Shown here: positions 20,495 through 22,286 of the stretch, one piece after another
How the letters are laid out: the number at the start of each line of letters is the position of its first letter
Position numbering within the stretch: the first letter of the stretch is position 1
Source: PNAI01 sp964575715
GTDB taxonomy: Bacteria > Pseudomonadota > Alphaproteobacteria > Rhizobiales > Xanthobacteraceae
Assembly: GCA_964575715.1 (NCBI GenBank)
Contig: CAZNSG010000056.1
Span: 1 to 22,286, forward strand
DNA length: 22,286 bases
Direction: 5' to 3'
The notes under the pieces: generated by a model
Databases searched by the model: none
Told to the model about the DNA's origin: nothing
Seen by the model: only the letters and a program-made list of their open reading frames with translations
Program-made: the position numbers and the translations under genes

Positions 20495-22114
20495 TTACGC
20501 CTTGGCGAGCGAGCGATAATCCAGCTGGCGGTGGAACCAATAGCGATATCCTGAGACGTTTTTCTGCATCGCCACGTTGAGGTAGGGCTGGAACAGCGGG
20601 ATGCGCGGCACTTCAGCAAAGGATTTGTCGATGAAACCCTTCACGCTCTTCTCGTAGCCCGCCTTGTCGTTCTCGGCCGCCGCCTTGCGTGCCGCGTCGA
20701 TAAACGCGTCCATCTCCTTGTCCTGGTAGCTCATGGTGTTGAACACGGCATTTTGGCCGTGATAGCACCAGAAGAAGAAATACTCCGGATAATCCAGCCA
20801 GCCGGAGAAGAAATTCACGATCATCGGCAGTTCTTTTTTCAACAGCTCATTGCGCCAGTTCGCGCCCGGGATCTTGTTGATGGTAGCCTTGATCCCGATC
20901 TGCGCCAGGCTCTCCTGGATCAGCACGCAGGTCGGCTCGCTGGAGACGGCAAAGCCTAAATCGAACGAGATCGTGGTTTCAAATCCGCTCGGGAATCCGG
21001 CTTCCGCCAGCAGCGCCTTGGCCTTGGCGATGTCGGCGTTGTAGCCATGCGGCTGCGGCCAGGCGAAACCGGTCGCGACATTGTCCTTGTCGCCGTACAT
21101 CGGATTGGCAAGGCCGAACATCACCGCATCCATGATCTTTTGATAGGGCACCGCATAGGCCACCGCCTGGCGCACCTTGACGTTGTTGAACGGCGGATTC
21201 TTGCAGTTCATGCCGAGATACCAGATGCCGTTGCCGATGGGCGTCGAGACCACGCTGACCTTTCCGGCCTGCTTGAGTTCGACGAAATCCTTGTTCGGTA
21301 GATCGAATGAGATGTCGGCATCGCCTCGCTCGACCAGCGCGCGTCGGTTACCGGCGGACGGCACCACGCGCCAGACGATGCGTCGCACCTTCGGCAGCGC
21401 GCCGCCTTTCCAATTTTTGTTGCGCTCGTAGATCACTTCGCTGCCGGCCTGCCAGCTCGCCACCTTATAGGCGCCGCCGCCGGCGATATTGGTCTTGGTA
21501 TAGTCGAGCCCCCAGGGGTCCTTTTCGCTGGCGTTCTTCCTCACCAATTGAGAGTGATAGACCGCCGGCACGATGACGGCGAGGTCCGGGATGGTCAGCT
21601 TGTCCTTGCGGATGAAGTCGATGCGGAACGTGTTGTCGTCCACCGCCACGAATTGCTCGGGCTTCTCCAGCGAGCCCGCCTTCATCTGGAAGGTCGGAAA
21701 TCCGCCCACCGTCACCGCGCGGTCGAACGACCATTTGACGTCGTTGGCGGTGATCGGCGTGCCGTCATGGAACGCGGCATTCTTGCGCAGCTTGAAGGTG
21801 ATCGAATTATCGCCGGTCTTCCATTCCTCGGCGAGTTCGGGCGTGAACTTGTCGCGATCGTATGAGGCCGTGCCGTCGGGCAGTGTCTTCACGCCGTGCG
21901 ACATCAGCCGGTCATAGCAATTCCACGACACTTCGTAGCCGGGCCGGTTGGTGCCGACGCCGTGGATGTCGAAACCGTTGGGCCCGCTCTCCGTGATGAA
22001 GAGCAACGTCTCCTGGCGCGATTGCGCCTTGGCCGGAGACCAGATCGCAGGTGCCGACACCATCCCGCCGGCGGCGGCGGCAGTCATTGATTTGAGGAAT
22101 TCGCGACGCTTCAT
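20495..22114 (-). CDS. Tat-exported solute-binding protein of the peptide/nickel ABC family (SBP_bac_5)
   Basis: 539 residues. The N-terminus MKRREFLKSMTAAAAGGMVS carries a twin-arginine signal (RREFLK) and an AKA-Q cleavage site near residue 30, so the protein folds before export to the periplasm. The mature part is a cluster C binding protein: SWNCYDRLM, the family motif ITFKLRKNAAFHDGTPITAN-DVKWSFDRA at about 125-153, then NPPFNNVKVRQAVAYA and LLAEAGFPSGF. It captures the ligand for the permeases encoded downstream. Family members bind peptides, nickel, sugars or other solutes; the link with atzG, atzE and atzH suggests an amide or ureide compound here (inference). ATG 22114 has GGGAGG six bases upstream. 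It is the first gene of the operon. Confidence 0.92.
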   Translation of the reverse strand: MKRREFLKSMTAAAAGGMVSAPAIWSPAKAQSRQETLLFITESGPNGFDIHGVGTNRPGYEVSWNCYDRLMSHGVKTLPDGTASYDRDKFTPELAEEWKTGDNSITFKLRKNAAFHDGTPITANDVKWSFDRAVTVGGFPTFQMKAGSLEKPEQFVAVDDNTFRIDFIRKDKLTIPDLAVIVPAVYHSQLVRKNASEKDPWGLDYTKTNIAGGGAYKVASWQAGSEVIYERNKNWKGGALPKVRRIVWRVVPSAGNRRALVERGDADISFDLPNKDFVELKQAGKVSVVSTPIGNGIWYLGMNCKNPPFNNVKVRQAVAYAVPYQKIMDAVMFGLANPMYGDKDNVATGFAWPQPHGYNADIAKAKALLAEAGFPSGFETTISFDLGFAVSSEPTCVLIQESLAQIGIKATINKIPGANWRNELLKKELPMIVNFFSGWLDYPEYFFFWCYHGQNAVFNTMSYQDKEMDAFIDAARKAAAENDKAGYEKSVKGFIDKSFAEVPRIPLFQPYLNVAMQKNVSGYRYWFHRQLDYRSLAKA

Positions 22115-22158
22115 GGCAGCCTCCCAAGGCTTTATGCGTTAAACAAAGTGAGAGTTCC

Positions 22159-22174
22159 GCAAGGACTGTGCCAA
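22159..22174 (-). promoter_or_regulatory. Sigma-54 (RpoN) promoter of the transporter-atz operon
   Basis: The minus strand reads TTGGCACAGTCCTTGC. This matches the -24/-12 consensus TTGGCAC-N5-TTGC, with GG and GC exactly ten bases apart. Transcription would start near 22147, leaving a leader of about 33 bases to the ATG at 22114. Sigma-54 promoters need an enhancer-binding activator and commonly serve nitrogen genes, which fits the ammonia-yielding enzymes of this operon. Confidence 0.7.
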
Positions 22175-22261
22175 CAGAGCGTGAGCATCAAGTGTTATCG
22201 TAAGCTCTTGTTATCCCGGATTACTTCATTGTCGGCGTGAGTTTTCGACCGGATCGCGACC

Positions 22262-22277
22262 TGCCCAATCAAGGGCA
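22262..22277. promoter_or_regulatory. Candidate activator-binding dyad upstream of the sigma-54 promoter
   Basis: TGCCC-AATCAA-GGGCA is a perfect 5+5 dyad centred about 120 bp upstream of the inferred start, the usual position for enhancer sites of sigma-54 activators. It resembles, but is one base shorter than, the NtrC pattern TGC-N11-GCA. It could also be an operator for another regulator. Confidence 0.35.
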
Positions 22278-22286
22278 ATTGCATAC

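Overview
The window reads as chromosome of an alphaproteobacterium of the order Hyphomicrobiales, close to Bradyrhizobium, Rhodopseudomonas or Xanthobacteraceae. The grounds are GC-rich codon use, a crowd of short proteins of a kind I know only from that group, and dense palindromic intergenic repeats. No tRNA, rRNA or CRISPR array was seen.

Left part (1-10.8 kb) is an accessory, decayed region. It opens with a TRAP permease gene (dctM) cut off by an IS66 left-end remnant. A cluster of CAGGGAATTT-type repeats, a HigA-like antitoxin without visible toxin, and short tandem duplications follow. Then come many small conserved proteins of unknown role: two paralogues at 2687 and 3428, products at 3736, 4080 and 4429, a DUF1488 protein at 4578, and others at 5390, 6358, 7076, 8104, 8779 and 9099. 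A 40-codon stump of an RhlE-type DEAD-box helicase, a second-type rpsU (ribosomal protein S21) and a secreted Trp/Cys-rich protein also lie here. Modular palindromes (family A) and a GATTCCATCAAAACC motif recur between these genes.

Right part (10.8-22.3 kb) is one metabolic system. On the minus strand a nine-gene operon runs from 22114 to 12956: a Tat-exported peptide-family solute-binding protein, two permeases, two ATPases, then AtzG/HpxX, AtzE/HpxY, AtzH/HpxZ and a GntR/FCD regulator. On the plus strand, convergent with it, is allophanate hydrolase (AtzF). AtzE, AtzH and AtzF form the end of the biuret/cyanuric-acid route that releases ammonia. The ring-opening enzyme AtzD and the oxamate hydrolase HpxW are not in the window, so the entry substrate is open. 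A near-consensus sigma-54 promoter (22159-22174), with a dyad about 120 bp upstream of the inferred start, precedes the operon and fits nitrogen control.

The operon has two architectures. All four junctions among the five transporter genes are 170-310 bp gaps filled with palindromic repeats. The transporter-to-atzG, atzG-atzE and atzH-gntR junctions are ATGA overlaps and atzE-atzH is 12 bp. Two copies of a roughly 285-bp palindrome-array element (family B), in opposite orientation and with TAATACCAAC ends, bracket gntR-atzHEG-ATPases-permeases. One copy supplies the stop codons of both atzF and gntR. Paired base changes between hairpins keep the stems intact.
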